Of a DNA stretch of 64,000 nucleotides, positions 63,625-64,000 are shown in pieces (within the stretch, counting starts at the first letter, position 1; each line of letters begins with the position of its first letter). The position numbers and the translations under genes are program-made. Origin of the DNA: Ruoffia tabacinasalis (lineage in GTDB: Bacteria; Bacillota; Bacilli; Lactobacillales; Aerococcaceae); contig NZ_VBSP01000001.1 of the NCBI RefSeq assembly GCF_005864045.1, positions 1 through 64,000 on the forward strand, written 5' to 3'. The notes under the pieces were generated by a model. The model saw only the letters and a list, made by a program, of their open reading frames with translations. It did no database searches and was not told the origin of the DNA.

Positions 63625-64000
63625 ATGGACCTTCAAGAAAAAAGAACGCCGATGATCAAATTTGATAAAGTTAGTTTTCAATATGATAGTCAGGCAGAAA
63701 AAAATCTCATCGATATAAACTTTGATGTTTACGCCGGTGAAACAATATTAATTGTTGGACCGAGTGGATCAGGGAAATCGACTATTGCTCGTTGTATTAA
63801 TGGGCAAATACCAAATACATATCCAGGTCAACTTGACGGGTTTGTTTCAGTCAATGGAAAAGAAGTACAAACGAGCTCTATTTTTGACTTATCCTTAGAA
63901 GTAGGAACGGTTTTACAAGATACAGATGGACAATTTGTTGGCCTAACAGTTGCTGAAGATATTGCCTTCGCATTAGAAAACGATGGTGTGGAGCAAGAAA
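63625..64000 (+). CDS. ECF transporter ATPase, partial at window end
   Basis: The first 125 codons of a gene that runs off the window. MIKFDKVSFQYDSQAEKNLI start of an ABC domain, Walker A VGPSGSGKSTIARCINGQIP, and Q-loop LEVGTVLQDTDGQFVGLTV with the QDTD/QFV pattern of EcfA. Probably a double-ATPase MtsU-type protein. Same operon as the S component, 5 nt after it. Confidence 0.88.
   Translation, partial: MDLQEKRTPMIKFDKVSFQYDSQAEKNLIDINFDVYAGETILIVGPSGSGKSTIARCINGQIPNTYPGQLDGFVSVNGKEVQTSSIFDLSLEVGTVLQDTDGQFVGLTVAEDIAFALENDGVEQE

Noticed and set aside
1-64000. CRISPR arrays, tRNA or rRNA genes
   Set aside because: No regularly spaced direct repeats and no cloverleaf with CCA-type ends or rRNA segments were recognised; GGTGGTACCACG at 62108 belongs to a T-box.

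Overview
The window is AT-rich, densely coded Gram-positive DNA. It has AGGAGG-type ribosome sites, a single-chain PurL, Rgg-type regulation, an ECF transporter under a methionine T-box, a preQ1 riboswitch with queT, and OpuA-type betaine transport. Together these point to Lactobacillales, perhaps Aerococcaceae or Carnobacteriaceae. That placement is inference; there is no rRNA or other taxonomic marker here.

Layout. 0.2-10.7 kb holds housekeeping and stress genes: a sortase-like secreted protein, DUF503, a deoxynucleoside kinase behind two NrdR boxes, RsuA, a three-gene ExbB/ExbD-like membrane cassette, a frameshifted FAH hydrolase, SRAP and Ohr. 10.7-20.3 kb holds a betaine ABC transporter, a gene broken by an amber codon, endonuclease III, and a secreted nuclease. 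20.6-24.4 kb is a flavin unit: an Rgg-like regulator, two NADPH:FMN reductases (one with a PAS domain and three C-terminal flavinylation motifs) and ApbE. 25.5-27.3 kb is a preQ1-controlled queF-queC-queT operon. 28.4-40.3 kb is the purine operon purF-M-N-H-D-E-K-C-L; the glutaminase sites of both PurF and PurL have lost the catalytic cysteine. 40.4-47.1 kb is a LacI-controlled sugar or polyol ABC operon. 49.8-51.7 kb is an rluA-family gene split by an IStron-like element (group I intron core plus decayed IS607-type recombinase). 53.5-59.4 kb is a TPP-riboswitch operon coding LuxE- and LuxC-type carboxylate reduction enzymes, an NMT1/THI5-type ABC transporter and an SDR. It lies between two copies of an MBL hydrolase / small membrane protein / ArsC-like block, the left copy decayed. 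61.9-64.0 kb is a methionine T-box operon (SAM hydroxide adenosyltransferase, MtsT-like S component, EcfA) that runs off the window end.

The strongest leads are: the TPP-controlled carboxylate reductase operon, possibly a salvage route for oxidised thiamine parts; the paired loss of glutaminase activity in PurF and PurL; the IStron-split rluA gene; and the multiply flavinylated cytosolic reductase. No rRNA, tRNA or CRISPR array was seen.
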